The notes: generated by a model not told the origin, from the letters alone. DNA of 64,000 nt from JAUQQI01 sp040289115 (GCA_040289115.1 PSKS01000003.1:1-64000); one strand, 5' to 3'. Shown: positions 23,690-32,947, counted from the stretch's first letter. Program-made: numbers and translations.

Positions 23690-24265
23690 CTAGCTTGGTA
23701 CTGCCCGGCCGGTTACCCGCCTTAAACAGTGGCGGGTTTGAACTTCATTGACCTGCGCCAGCGGGTAGAACTTCAGCCCAATGGGCGTAAGCTGGTCCGA
23801 CTCGGCTAGCGTTAGCATCTCCCGGAGCCCTTTAATATTACCCCAAAGGGTCACTTCGAACAGGACCTCGAACCGGGCGTTTTTGAGCACCTGAAACGTC
23901 GCGGTGGCACCGGTTAGGCCAAGTTAGGTGACCTTGCCATGGCTGGCCGTTACGCGGACAGGAAGGTCTGGGAGCTGGTCGTTCCCCCAGAAGTCGAGGC
24001 AATCCGCTAATCCCTTACCGCGGGTAAGGTCCGGGACCTTTTGCACAACGTCAGGGTCGTCGGTTAAGAACGTGGACGAAGCTTGGAAGCTTCCACACTG
24101 CCCCAGGGCCCTACCCCGACAACCGGTATTGGTCCATCGGACGTGAGGAAGGGCGGGGCGCTCTTTACCCCCCGGTACGGCGTGAGGGCGGCGTCGGTGT
24201 ATGCGGCCGCCACTTTTGGGTCCAACTGTCCAAGCTTAATCACGTACCGCCTGCCGCCGTGTTAG
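23690..24265 (-). pseudogene. Zinc-dependent alcohol dehydrogenase remnant
   Basis: Read from high to low coordinates, several frames give successive parts of one medium-chain dehydrogenase. First is KLGQLDPKVAAAYTDAALTP then YRGVKSAPPFL, the substrate/NAD interface. Next is DPDVVQKVPDLTRG with LDFWGNDQLPDLPVRVTASHGKVT. Last is FEVLFEVTLWGNIKGLREML then LKFYPLAQVNEV and RRVTGRAV, the C-terminal end. Internal stops and frame changes occur near 23925 and 24070. The N-terminal zinc-binding domain is absent. It ends just before the orphan permease gene. Confidence 0.8.
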
Positions 24266-24267
24266 TT

Positions 24268-25164
24268 TTATACGTTCCGGAGGGTGGGGTCGAGGACGTC
24301 CCGGACCCAGTCGCCGATCCGGTTCACCGCCATGGTGGTCAGCATCAGCACGATGCCTGGAAAGACCGAGACCCACCACCGGCCGATGATTAGATACTCC
24401 CTGCCCTCTCCGATCATTTGGCCCCACGACGGCGTCGGCGGCTGAACTCCCAGACCCAGGAAGGAAAGGGTTGACTCCAGCACGATGGTCCGGGCCAGGT
24501 CCAGGGTGGCCACCACGATGAGGGGCGAGAGGGTGTTGGGCAGGAGGTGGCGGAAGAGAATTCGCAGGTCGCTCCCGCCCAGGGCCCGAACCGCCTCGAT
24601 AAACTCCTTTTGTTTAAGGCTTAGCACCTGAGCCCGGGCGATCCGGGCGTAGGTGACCCAGCCGCTGATGCCCACCACGAGGATCAGGTTCTGGAGGCTG
24701 GGACCCAACACCGCCACGACGGCGATGGCCAGGAGCACCAGGGGGAAGGCCAGCTGGGTGTCGGCGATGGTCATTATCACCTCGTCGGCGACGCGGCCGG
24801 CGTACCCCGCCACCAGGCCCAGCAGGCTCCCCAGCAGGCCCCCGATTATCACCGCCGTAAAGCCCACCAGGAGGGAAACCCGCGACCCGAAAAGGATCCG
24901 GGAGAGGATATCCCGACCGAGCTGGTCGGTGCCTAGGAGGGCCCCGGTGGTCCCGCCCAGCCAGGTGGGGGCATCCAGCCGGCCCCGCAGGCTCTGGCGG
25001 TAAGGGTCGGCTGGGGCCAGGTAGTCGGCAAAGACGGCCGAAAGGACTAAGATTAGGAGAAAGCCGATAAAAAAGGCCACAGGGATGGGGATTCGAGCCA
25101 GCCGTCGTCGGGCTGGTCGCCGGGGCAGGACGAGCTCGGCGGAAGTGGCTGGTCGGGTCCACAT
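24268..25164 (-). CDS. Peptide-type ABC transporter permease (DppC/OppC family)
   Basis: About 298 residues with five or six membrane helices. The N-terminal OppC_N segment (VLSAVFADYLAPADPYRQ) and LLGTDQLGRDILSRILFGSR precede the EAA loop (EFIEAVRALGGSDLRILFRHLLPN). Start taken at ATG 25164; the frame is open further upstream but would overlap the preceding permease. No binding protein or ATPase gene is adjacent; a dehydrogenase pseudogene follows instead. The transporter must borrow missing parts from elsewhere or be non-functional. Confidence 0.85.
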   Translation of the reverse strand: MWTRPATSAELVLPRRPARRRLARIPIPVAFFIGFLLILVLSAVFADYLAPADPYRQSLRGRLDAPTWLGGTTGALLGTDQLGRDILSRILFGSRVSLLVGFTAVIIGGLLGSLLGLVAGYAGRVADEVIMTIADTQLAFPLVLLAIAVVAVLGPSLQNLILVVGISGWVTYARIARAQVLSLKQKEFIEAVRALGGSDLRILFRHLLPNTLSPLIVVATLDLARTIVLESTLSFLGLGVQPPTPSWGQMIGEGREYLIIGRWWVSVFPGIVLMLTTMAVNRIGDWVRDVLDPTLRNV

Positions 25165-25168
25165 TGGG

Positions 25169-26086
25169 CTACTCGTAGCGGATCCTCGGGTCAAGGACGG
25201 CGTAGAAAAGGTCGACCACGAAGTTAACGGCCACAAAGGCTACGGCGGCCAGGAACACCGTGGCCTGGACCACCGGGTAGTCGCGGTTGAAAATGGACTG
25301 AATGGCCAGCCGGCCGATCCCCGGCCAGGCGAAGATGGTCTCGGTAACCACCGCCCCGCCCAAGAGGGTGCCGAACTGGAGGCCCATGATGGTGACCACG
25401 GGGATGAGGGCGTTGCGGAAGCCGTGGCCTAGAATCACCGTGATTTCTTTAAGGCCCTTGGCCCGGGCCGTCCGGATGTAGTCCTGGGAAAGCACCTCCA
25501 GCATGGCCGACCGGGTGAGGCGGGCAATCGAGGCCATGGCGAAGGCCCCCAGGGTGACCGCCGGCATTATCAGGTGGGCCGGGGTCCCGGTCCCCCCGAT
25601 GGGCAGGAGGGGAAACCAGACGGCAAAGAGAAGCAGGAGTAGGATACCCAGGAAGAAGGTGGGTACCGACTGGCCGAGGAGGGCCAGAAACATCCCCAGG
25701 TGGTCCCAGAGGCTGAAGCGACGGACGGCCGCCACGATGCCCACCGGCACGGCCATGACCACCGCCAGGGCGAAGGCCGCGACCGCCAGCTGGATGGTGG
25801 CCGGAATTCGTTCCAGGGCAACTGCCATGGCCGGCTGGCGGAAGTGAATGGACTGGCCGAAGTCGCCCCGAATGGCGTTGCGGAGAAATACCAGGTACTG
25901 AACCCAGAGGGGTTCGTCAAGGCCCATCTCCCGGCGCACCCGGAAGACCTCGGCCGTGGGGGCGTCCGGGGGCAGAATTAAAACGATGGGGTCCCCCGAA
26001 AGGCGCATCACGACGAAGACGATGGTGGAGATTCCCCAGAGGACCACGACGGTCCGAATTAATCTGCGCAGTAAAAAGGCCCGCAC
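25169..26086 (-). CDS. Peptide-type ABC transporter permease (DppB/OppB family)
   Basis: A 305-residue inner-membrane protein with six predicted helices. The N-terminal FLLRRLIRTVVVLWGISTIVF and the EAA motif (YIRTARAKGLKEITVILGHGFRNALIPVV) are typical of DppB. It forms the pore with the following DppC-type gene, four bases away. It starts 48 bp after the DUF58 gene, so moxR, DUF58 and these permeases may be one transcript. Compare the second, complete set at 36.0-39.6 kb. Confidence 0.87.
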   Translation of the reverse strand: MRAFLLRRLIRTVVVLWGISTIVFVVMRLSGDPIVLILPPDAPTAEVFRVRREMGLDEPLWVQYLVFLRNAIRGDFGQSIHFRQPAMAVALERIPATIQLAVAAFALAVVMAVPVGIVAAVRRFSLWDHLGMFLALLGQSVPTFFLGILLLLLFAVWFPLLPIGGTGTPAHLIMPAVTLGAFAMASIARLTRSAMLEVLSQDYIRTARAKGLKEITVILGHGFRNALIPVVTIMGLQFGTLLGGAVVTETIFAWPGIGRLAIQSIFNRDYPVVQATVFLAAVAFVAVNFVVDLFYAVLDPRIRYE

Positions 26087-26133
26087 CGGTCAGCTTCCTT
26101 GCGTTTGCAGTTTAGGGGAGCAGCCGCCGGCCG

Positions 26134-27333
26134 TCAACCCGCGCCGGCGGTCCGGGCGGCGAAAACCAGATCCAGTGGGTCGCCCCGGCGGACGATGTGG
26201 GCCGGGATCCCGGCAGCTGCAAGGGCACCTAGGGGCATAAGGGGGCTGTGGTAACCCCCAAAGCTGGTCGCATCCAGGAGAACGACCACCGGCCGGACTC
26301 CCCGCTGGACTTGGAGGCTTAAGCTCTCCACCCAGGCATCGCTTCCCGAGGGGGTAATGACCACCAGGGTTATGTTCCGGCCGAAGCGGGCCGACTCCAT
26401 CAGGATCTGCTCGGCCAGGGGAACCCGTCCGAGGGCCCGGACGACGGCCAGGGTCTCCAGGATCTTGAGGAGCTGGCGGACCCCACGGTCTGTGGGGACG
26501 ACCTCGTGGGTCTGGCCGAAGGCGATGAGACCCACCGACCAGTTACGGTCGAGGAGGGCCTTGGCCACCGAGCCGGCCAGGGTCACCCCGTATTCCTCGG
26601 TGGATTCGGGCCCCAGCCCGGCCTGGACGGCCGCCTGAAGGTCCAGCAGAATCCAGACGTCGCTGAGGGGGTCCAGCTCGAACTCTTTAACCGCCAGTCG
26701 CCCGAGGCGGGCGGTGGTGGGCCAGTGGATCCGGTTGTAGCTGTCCCCCGGCTGGTAATCCCGGACGCCGGCGGCCACCGGGGTGACCTGGTGGGTGCGG
26801 CGGCGGGTCCGCACCTCCCCGGAAAGTTCGCCGCCGGGCAGCTCGAACTCCCGGAACTGAACGACCCGGGGGTAGACGACGAGGGTCTGGGGTTCGCCCA
26901 GGCTGAGCTCCCGCGGAAAGAGGCCGAAGGGGTCGCTGGTTCGGACGACAATGGGACCAAGGCTAAATTTTCCCCGCTGCCGGCAAACGGTCTCGGCCCG
27001 CCAGGCGCGGTGCCCCCCCGAGAGGAGCCCAAAGGCCTGGCTCAAGTGGTGGCCCGGCAGGTCCGAAAGGTCGTGAACCTCCACCCACGGCTTGGGGAGG
27101 GGTCCGGTGTTGCGGACGGTGATCCGCTCGACCAGCCGCTCGCCCACCTGGGCCCGGGTGGTGCTGGTAGTTCGCTCCACCTCTAGCCAGCGGATGTTGG
27201 CCCGCGACCAGATGTACCCGACCAGCAGGACGAAGGCCAGCACGTAGGCCACCCGGTAAAGCAGAACGTAGTTAAGGGCCAAGGCGGCCAAGACGGCGAC
27301 AACCAGCAGGGCGACGACGGTCCAGCTACGCAC
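26134..27333 (-). CDS. DUF58 domain protein (MoxR partner)
   Basis: About 399 residues. Two N-terminal membrane helices (WTVVALLVVAVLAALAL and VAYVLAFVLLVGYIW) are followed by a beta-rich region. The DUF58 core VRDYQPGDSYNRIHWPTTAR is near residue 200. A vWA-like end follows (DVWILLDLQAA ... VVVLLDAT). Such proteins are almost always encoded next to MoxR AAA+ ATPases, as here, and are thought to act in envelope stress or metal-cofactor assembly. Starts 12 bases after the moxR stop. Confidence 0.88.
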   Translation of the reverse strand: MRSWTVVALLVVAVLAALALNYVLLYRVAYVLAFVLLVGYIWSRANIRWLEVERTTSTTRAQVGERLVERITVRNTGPLPKPWVEVHDLSDLPGHHLSQAFGLLSGGHRAWRAETVCRQRGKFSLGPIVVRTSDPFGLFPRELSLGEPQTLVVYPRVVQFREFELPGGELSGEVRTRRRTHQVTPVAAGVRDYQPGDSYNRIHWPTTARLGRLAVKEFELDPLSDVWILLDLQAAVQAGLGPESTEEYGVTLAGSVAKALLDRNWSVGLIAFGQTHEVVPTDRGVRQLLKILETLAVVRALGRVPLAEQILMESARFGRNITLVVITPSGSDAWVESLSLQVQRGVRPVVVLLDATSFGGYHSPLMPLGALAAAGIPAHIVRRGDPLDLVFAARTAGAG

Positions 27334-27344
27334 AGCCGGCTAAA

Positions 27345-28298
27345 CTACCGTCCGACCCGGGCCCCGGGAACGGGAACGGACTCTAAAATCTCTTTGAGAA
27401 TGGTTTTGGCCGTCACGTTCTTCACCCGGGCGGACGGGTTGACGATGATGCGGTGGCCCAGGACGGAAACAGCCAGGGCTTTGACGTCGTCCGGCAGGAC
27501 GTAATCCCGGCCGCGGAGCAGGGCCAGGGCTTGGCTTGTGCGTTGCAGTCCCAGGGAGCCCCGGGGTGAAGCCCCCAGGTAGACATCGGGATGCTTGCGG
27601 GTTGCCTCGACCAGGGAGACGATGTACTGCTTGATAAGGGGATCAACGTAGACATCCTTAACCCGCTCCTGAAGCTCTAAAAGCTCTTCGGTATCCACCA
27701 CCTGGCCGATCTCGTCGATGGGGTGGACGTGCTGCTGGCGGTCGAGGATCTTGATTTCATCGGTCCGGCTGGGGTAGCCAAGGGAGATTCGCATTAAGAA
27801 GCGGTCAAGCTGGGCCTCGGGGAGGGGGAAGGTACCCTCGTACTCGATGGGGTTCTGGGTGGCCATCACCAGGAAGGGCTGGGGCATGGGGTAGGTCCGG
27901 CCGTCGACAGTTACCTGCCGCTCCTCCATACACTCCAGCAGGGCGGCCTGCGTCCGGGGGGTGGCCCGATTGATCTCGTCGGCCAGGACGATCTGGGCCA
28001 TCACCGGCCCCGGCCGAAACTCAAATTCCCCGGTCTTCTGGTTGTAAACCGAAACCCCGGTTATGTCCGAGGGGAGCAGGTCGGGGGTGAACTGGATGCG
28101 GCGAAAGCTGCAGCCTAAGGACTTAGCAATAGCCTTGGCCAGGACCGTCTTGCCAACCCCCGGCACGTCCTCGATGAGCAGGTGCCCCTGGCACATCAGG
28201 GCGATAATGGCCAGCTCTACCTCCTGGTCCTTGCCGATAATGACTTTTTTTACATTTTCTAGTACCCGCTGGGCAATTCCGAGGTTCCGATCGGCCAC
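27345..28298 (-). CDS. MoxR-family AAA+ ATPase
   Basis: A 317-residue AAA_3 ATPase. Walker A is DVPGVGKTVLAKAIA at about 40-54, Walker B is IVLADEINRATPRTQ at about 104-118, the sensor region is MATQNPIEYEGTFPLPEAQLDRF, and the C-terminal lid is SPRGSLGLQRTSQALA. The family acts as a chaperone with vWA/DUF58 partners; the partner is the next gene. A promoter lies upstream at 28342-28372. The specific target is unknown. Confidence 0.93.
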   Translation of the reverse strand: MADRNLGIAQRVLENVKKVIIGKDQEVELAIIALMCQGHLLIEDVPGVGKTVLAKAIAKSLGCSFRRIQFTPDLLPSDITGVSVYNQKTGEFEFRPGPVMAQIVLADEINRATPRTQAALLECMEERQVTVDGRTYPMPQPFLVMATQNPIEYEGTFPLPEAQLDRFLMRISLGYPSRTDEIKILDRQQHVHPIDEIGQVVDTEELLELQERVKDVYVDPLIKQYIVSLVEATRKHPDVYLGASPRGSLGLQRTSQALALLRGRDYVLPDDVKALAVSVLGHRIIVNPSARVKNVTAKTILKEILESVPVPGARVGR

Positions 28299-28341
28299 CG
28301 CTGATTGGTCTCCTTTCTACAACCCCTTTAATGATTATTAA

Positions 28342-28372
28342 ATTATAGCAAGCTAAGGTTCATCGTACGCAA
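28342..28372 (-). promoter_or_regulatory. Promoter of moxR-DUF58
   Basis: On the minus strand TTGCGT, 19 bases, TATAAT (28347-28342), just after the uvrB stop; an AT-rich leader leads to AAAGG before the moxR start. Confidence 0.5.
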
Positions 28373-28373
28373 C

Positions 28374-30419
28374 TCAGTAACCCGATGGATTCCGGCGGGC
28401 GAGAACCCGCGCGTCCGCTTCCCCTTCGGCGAGCATTCCTCTCAGCTCGAAGAGCTGGTCCCGGATGAGGGCGGCCCGTTCGAATTCCAGGGCCTTGGCC
28501 GCCGCCTTCATCTCGGCCTCCAGCTCCTTAATCATCCGGTAGAGCTCGTCTTTGGGCACCCGCTCTCGCACCTGGTATTCGGGCCCGGTCTCGGCTACCA
28601 GCCTCAGCCGGTCAGTGAGGTCCCGGACGGCCTTCCGGATACCCTGGGGGGTGATTCCGTGGCGGCTGTTGTACTCGAGCTGAATCCGGCGCCGGCGCTC
28701 GGTCTCCTCGATGGCCTTGCGCATCGACTCAGTTATCGTATCGGCGTACATTATGACCTTGCCCTCCACGTGCCGGGCAGCCCGACCCATAACCTGGATA
28801 AGGGCCGGGTAGGACCTCAAGTACCCTTCCTTATCGGCGTCGAGGATGGCCACCAGGCTAACCTCCGGCAGGTCCAGGCCCTCCCGGAGCAGGTTGATGC
28901 CCACCACCACGTCGTAGACCCCGAGGCGCAGGTCCCGCAGGATCTGAACCCGCTCGATGGTCTCGATGTCCGAGTGCAGATAGTGGGTCTTGACACCCAT
29001 CTCCTTAAGATAATCGGCCAGGTCCTCGGCCATCCGCTTGGTGAGGGTCGTGACCAGGGTCCGCTCGCCCCGACGCACCCGCTCCCGGATCTCGTGGAGC
29101 AGGTCGTCAATCTGGCCCCGGGTCGGCCGGACTTCCACCTCGGGGTCGAGGAGGCCCGTCGGCCGGATGATCTGCTCCACCACCTGGCCGTAGCAGCGGC
29201 TCAACTCCAGCTCGTAGTCGTCGGGGGTGGCCGAAACGTAGATGACCTGGGGAATCCGCTCGTTAAACTCCTCGAAGCTTAGTGGTCGGTTATCCCGGGC
29301 CGAGGGGAGCCGGAAGCCATACTCGATGAGGTTGTCCTTGCGGCTCATCTCCCCGTGGTACATCCCCTTGAGCTGGGGGATGGTGATGTGGGACTCGTCG
29401 ATGAAGAGTAGAAAGTTATCCCCGTGCCGATAGCGGAAGTAGTCAAGGAGGGTCCAGGGCGGGCTTCCGGGCGGCCGGCCGGAGAGGTGCCGGGAGTAGT
29501 TTTCGATGCCGGGGCAGTAGCCGGCCTCCCGCAGCATCTCCAGGTCGTACTTGGTTCGGGCCAGTAGGCGGGCCGCCTCCAGAAATTTGCCCTGGGCCTC
29601 CAGCTCCTTGACCCGTTCGGCCAGCTCGGCCTCAATGGAGGCGATAGCGGCCTCCAGCTTCTCGGCCCGGGTCACGAAGTGCTTGGCCGGGTAGACGGCC
29701 AGCTCCTGGTGACGGACCAGCACCTCGCCGCTGAGGGGGTCCATTTCGGTGATCCGGACGACGGTGTCCCAGTCGAACTCGATCCGGACGGCCGTCTCCT
29801 GGTACGCCGGCCAGAGGTCGAGGGTGTCGCCCCGCAGCCGGAACCGGCCCCGGCCGGGCTCGAAGTCGTTGCGCTCGTACTGCATGGCCACCAGGTGCCG
29901 GGCCACCTGCTGGGGGGTTCGGACATCCCCGACCCGCAGGTACATGACGAAGGACTCGTACTCCTCGGGGTCGCCCAGGCCGTAGATGCACGAGACTGAG
30001 GCCACCACGATAACGTCGTCCCGCTCCAGGACGGCCCGGGTGGCGGCGTGGCGGAGCTTATCGATTTCGTCGTTTATCTGGGCGTCCTTTTCAATGTACG
30101 TGTCGGTCTGGGGCAGGTAAGCCTCAGGCTGGTAATAGTCGTAATACGAAACGAAATATTCGACGGCATTATGGGGGAAAAACTCCTTAAACTCCGCGTA
30201 AAGCTGGGCGGCCAAGGTCTTATTGTGGGCAATGACCAGGGTGGGCCGCCCAACTCGGGCGATGACGTTGGCCATCGTGAAGGTCTTTCCCGAACCGGTC
30301 ACCCCGAGCAGGGTTTGATGCTTATACCCCCGCCGGATCCCCTCCACGAGGGCCTCGATCGCCTGGGGCTGGTCACCGGTCGGCTGGAAGTCGGACACCA
30401 GGGAGAAGGCCTTGGACAT
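28374..30419 (-). CDS. uvrB: Excinuclease ABC subunit B
   Basis: A 681-residue nucleotide-excision-repair helicase-like protein. Walker A GVTGSGKTFTMAN is near residue 39, and the beta-hairpin YYDYYQPEAYLPQTDTYIEK is near 92. The DESHITIPQL box follows. The helicase motifs end with VVVGINLLREGLDLPEVSLV and QVMGRAARH. The C-terminal UVR motif (AAAKALEFERAALIRDQLFELR) binds UvrC/UvrA. Full length. Transcribed toward moxR. No uvrA or uvrC in the window. Confidence 0.97.
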   Translation of the reverse strand: MSKAFSLVSDFQPTGDQPQAIEALVEGIRRGYKHQTLLGVTGSGKTFTMANVIARVGRPTLVIAHNKTLAAQLYAEFKEFFPHNAVEYFVSYYDYYQPEAYLPQTDTYIEKDAQINDEIDKLRHAATRAVLERDDVIVVASVSCIYGLGDPEEYESFVMYLRVGDVRTPQQVARHLVAMQYERNDFEPGRGRFRLRGDTLDLWPAYQETAVRIEFDWDTVVRITEMDPLSGEVLVRHQELAVYPAKHFVTRAEKLEAAIASIEAELAERVKELEAQGKFLEAARLLARTKYDLEMLREAGYCPGIENYSRHLSGRPPGSPPWTLLDYFRYRHGDNFLLFIDESHITIPQLKGMYHGEMSRKDNLIEYGFRLPSARDNRPLSFEEFNERIPQVIYVSATPDDYELELSRCYGQVVEQIIRPTGLLDPEVEVRPTRGQIDDLLHEIRERVRRGERTLVTTLTKRMAEDLADYLKEMGVKTHYLHSDIETIERVQILRDLRLGVYDVVVGINLLREGLDLPEVSLVAILDADKEGYLRSYPALIQVMGRAARHVEGKVIMYADTITESMRKAIEETERRRRIQLEYNSRHGITPQGIRKAVRDLTDRLRLVAETGPEYQVRERVPKDELYRMIKELEAEMKAAAKALEFERAALIRDQLFELRGMLAEGEADARVLARRNPSGY

Positions 30420-30475
30420 GCACCCTCCAAGTCAATTATACTCAGGGGCAGGTTACCCCAGCGGAGGCTTGCCGA

Positions 30476-31267
30476 ATGCGACCGAACCGGCTTAAACAGC
30501 TCTGGCGGGAAGGGAAACCGGCCCTTGGGGTTTGGGTTTCCACCGGCGACCCGTACGTGGTGGAGAGCCTGGCCCACGCCGGCTTCGACTGGGTGCTTAT
30601 CGACATGCAGCACGGCATGGGTATTGACGTCGGGCGGGCCGTGGCCTGCCTTCAGGCCCTGAGGGGCACCGAGGTGGTGCCCCTCGTACGGCTACCGTGG
30701 AACCGGCCGGAGTATTTCCAATGGGTCCTCGATGCCGGGGCCTACGGGGTGCTGGTTCCCCTGGTAAACTCGCCGGAGGATGCCCGCCGGGCGGTTCAGG
30801 CCTGCCGCTACCCGCCCCTAGGCAATCGGAGTTTCGGGCCCAATCGGGCCCGCCTCTACGGCCCCGATTACTATGAGCGGGCCAACGAGGAGATTGCCCT
30901 CATCGTTCAGATCGAGCATGTCGAGGCGGTCCATCAGGTCGAGGCCATCGCCCAGGTTGAAGGGGTCGATGCCCTCTACATCGGTCCGGCCGACCTGGCC
31001 ATCTCCATGGGCCTGAGGCCGGGCCTGGACGTTAAGGACCCCCAACATGTGGCGGCGTGCCGGCGGGTTCTGGAGGCGGCCCGGGCGGCGGGGAAGGTTG
31101 CCGGAATCCACTGCGCCGGGCCGGAGGAGGTGGTCCGCCGGTTCCGGGAGGGCTGGATGTTCTGTCCGGCCGGCAGCGACATCGGGTTTGTTAACGCCGG
31201 GGCCCGCCAGGCCGTCGAGGTCGTCCGGGGGGTGCGGCCGGCGGAGGCCCGGGGGGTCTACGGGTAA
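30476..31267 (+). CDS. HpcH/HpaI-family aldolase
   Basis: A 263-residue class II pyruvate-type aldolase. Key segments are LAHAGFDWVLIDMQHGMG, VVPLVRLPWNRPEYFQWVLDAGAYGV and VPLVNSPEDARRAV. The metal-binding pair is in IVQIEHVEAV (Glu) and YIGPADLAISMG (Asp). The family cleaves 4-hydroxy-2-oxo acids, or 2-keto-3-deoxy sugar acids, to pyruvate plus aldehyde; the exact substrate is not evident and no pathway genes adjoin it. ATG start with GGAGG upstream; divergent from uvrB. Confidence 0.85.
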   Translation: MRPNRLKQLWREGKPALGVWVSTGDPYVVESLAHAGFDWVLIDMQHGMGIDVGRAVACLQALRGTEVVPLVRLPWNRPEYFQWVLDAGAYGVLVPLVNSPEDARRAVQACRYPPLGNRSFGPNRARLYGPDYYERANEEIALIVQIEHVEAVHQVEAIAQVEGVDALYIGPADLAISMGLRPGLDVKDPQHVAACRRVLEAARAAGKVAGIHCAGPEEVVRRFREGWMFCPAGSDIGFVNAGARQAVEVVRGVRPAEARGVYG

Positions 31268-31289
31268 ACGTCAGGCTCGTGGCTGCAGT

Positions 31290-31318
31290 TTGACGGGTTG
31301 GGGAGCCGGCTTTAACAT
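31290..31318 (+). promoter_or_regulatory. Promoter of cysS
   Basis: TTGACG (31290-31295), 17 bases, TAACAT (31313-31318), followed by a 45-base leader with AAGGAG before the ATG. Confidence 0.6.
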
Positions 31319-31363
31319 TTAAAGAGGCACCGGGAAGCCCCCGAAGGAGACAGGGCCAAAATT

Positions 31364-32563
31364 ATGCGGCTTTACAACACCCTGACCCGGACCAAGGAGG
31401 AGTTTTCTACCCCCGACGGCCTGGTGCGCCTTTATGTCTGCGGTATCACCCCCTACGACACCACCCACCTGGGCCACGCCCGCACCTACGTGGTTTTTGA
31501 CGTCTTAAACCGGATCCTGCGCTACCACGGCTATCGGCTCAAGTACATTCAGAACATCACCGACATCGACGAGTCGATCCTGGGCCGCGCCCGGCAGCTG
31601 GGCCGGGACTACCTGGAGCTAGGGGAAGAGTGCTGTCGGGTCTTTTTCGAAGACATGGCCGCCCTGCGGGTACTTCCGGCCGACCACTATCCCCGGCCCA
31701 CCCAGGAGATTGCAATGATCCTGGAGGTCACCCGAGGCCTGCTGGAAAAGGGCTACGGGTACATCATCCCCCGGGGGGTGTATTTTCGGGTCAAGGCCGC
31801 GCCCGACTACGGCCGGCTGAGCCGGCTCAGCCGGGAGGAGATGCTGACCATCGCCGCCGGCCAGGATGACAGCGACCTGGACGACCCGACCAAGGAGGAC
31901 CCCCTGGATTTTGCCCTCTGGCGCCGCTCCGGGCCCGGGGAGCCGGCCTGGGAAAGCCCCTGGGGACCCGGCCGGCCCGGCTGGCACATCGAGTGCACGG
32001 CCATGTCCCTCCGCTACCTGGGGCCCAGGCTGGATATCCACGGGGGCGGGGCCGACCTCATCTACCCCCACCACGAAAACGAAATCGCCCAGAGTGAGGC
32101 CTACACCGGCGAGCGCCCCTTCTCCCGCTTCTGGGTCCACGTGGGCTTGGTCTCCCTGAACGGGGTGAAGATGAGCAAGTCGCTGGGTAACATGGTCTTT
32201 GTCCGGGACCTGCGCCGAAAGTTCGACCCGGACGCCATCCGTCTTTACCTGATATCCACGCACTACCGGGCCGGCCTGGACTACCGGGAGGCCGAGCTGG
32301 AAAGGGCGGCCGCCCGGCTGGGGAGGTTCCGGGCGGCGGCACGACAGGCCCCCGTCCCGGCCAACCCCGGTTGGGCCGAGGAAGGGGCCTTTCGGGCCCG
32401 CTTCTTTGCCGCCCTGGACGACGACCTGGATACGCCGGCGGCCCTCCAGGTGCTGGACGAGTTGGCTGAGCTTGGCCTGGCCGGCAACGGCCGGGCGGCG
32501 GAACTGCTGGTCGAATTGGCCGCGGTTATCGGCCTTGAGCTCCGGGTGAGAGCCGAAGTTTGA
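31364..32563 (+). CDS. cysS: Cysteinyl-tRNA synthetase, short form
   Basis: A 399-residue class I synthetase. The HIGH-equivalent is TTHLGHARTYVVFD, after the zinc Cys in YVCGITPYD. The other zinc ligands lie in GWHIECTAMS and HHENEIAQSEA, and the KMSKS loop is GVKMSKSLGN. It lacks about 60 to 80 residues of the usual C-terminal anticodon-binding end. CGITPYD.THLGHA is the variant seen in Chloroflexota-type CysS and also in MshC (cysteine:glucosaminyl-inositol ligase, about 410 residues). No mycothiol genes adjoin it, so CysS is preferred, but the short length leaves MshC-like function possible. Confidence 0.82.
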   Translation: MRLYNTLTRTKEEFSTPDGLVRLYVCGITPYDTTHLGHARTYVVFDVLNRILRYHGYRLKYIQNITDIDESILGRARQLGRDYLELGEECCRVFFEDMAALRVLPADHYPRPTQEIAMILEVTRGLLEKGYGYIIPRGVYFRVKAAPDYGRLSRLSREEMLTIAAGQDDSDLDDPTKEDPLDFALWRRSGPGEPAWESPWGPGRPGWHIECTAMSLRYLGPRLDIHGGGADLIYPHHENEIAQSEAYTGERPFSRFWVHVGLVSLNGVKMSKSLGNMVFVRDLRRKFDPDAIRLYLISTHYRAGLDYREAELERAAARLGRFRAAARQAPVPANPGWAEEGAFRARFFAALDDDLDTPAALQVLDELAELGLAGNGRAAELLVELAAVIGLELRVRAEV

Positions 32564-32564
32564 C

Positions 32565-32900
32565 TCAGAGGACCCGGGTTCCGGGGGCGACGGAAGCGTC
32601 GGGCCGGAGGAGGACCACGTCTTCGTCGGTCACCATGGCCCCCAGGATGAGGACCTCGGAGACAAAGTCGGCTACCCGCTTCGGCTCCAGGTTAACCACG
32701 GCCACCACCTGCCGTCCGAGCAGGTCGTCTTTCGTGTACCGGCGGGTAAGTTGGGCGCTGGAGCTTTTGACCCCAAGGTCCCCGAAATCCACCCAGACCT
32801 TGTAGGCCGGCTTCCGGGCCTTGGGGTGGTCTTCGACCCGAACAACCTTCCCCACCCGGATTTCAACCCTGAGAAAGTCGTCATAGGTCACCCTCTTCAC
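32565..32900 (-). CDS. csaA: CsaA-type tRNA-binding domain protein
   Basis: A 111-residue single OB-fold protein of the EMAP II/MetRS-C type: FLRVEIRVGKVVRVEDHPKA, VWVDFGDLGVKSSSAQLTRR, then VVAVVNLEPKRVADFVSEVLILGA. That is the CsaA family, a homodimeric tRNA-binding protein with export-chaperone activity described in Bacillus. Convergent with cysS, stops one base apart. Whether it binds a particular tRNA is unknown. Confidence 0.88.
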   Translation of the reverse strand: MKRVTYDDFLRVEIRVGKVVRVEDHPKARKPAYKVWVDFGDLGVKSSSAQLTRRYTKDDLLGRQVVAVVNLEPKRVADFVSEVLILGAMVTDEDVVLLRPDASVAPGTRVL

Positions 32901-32947
32901 GTCTCTGCCTCCACCAATTGGGTCTCAGCAAAACTCGGCCGGATGCC

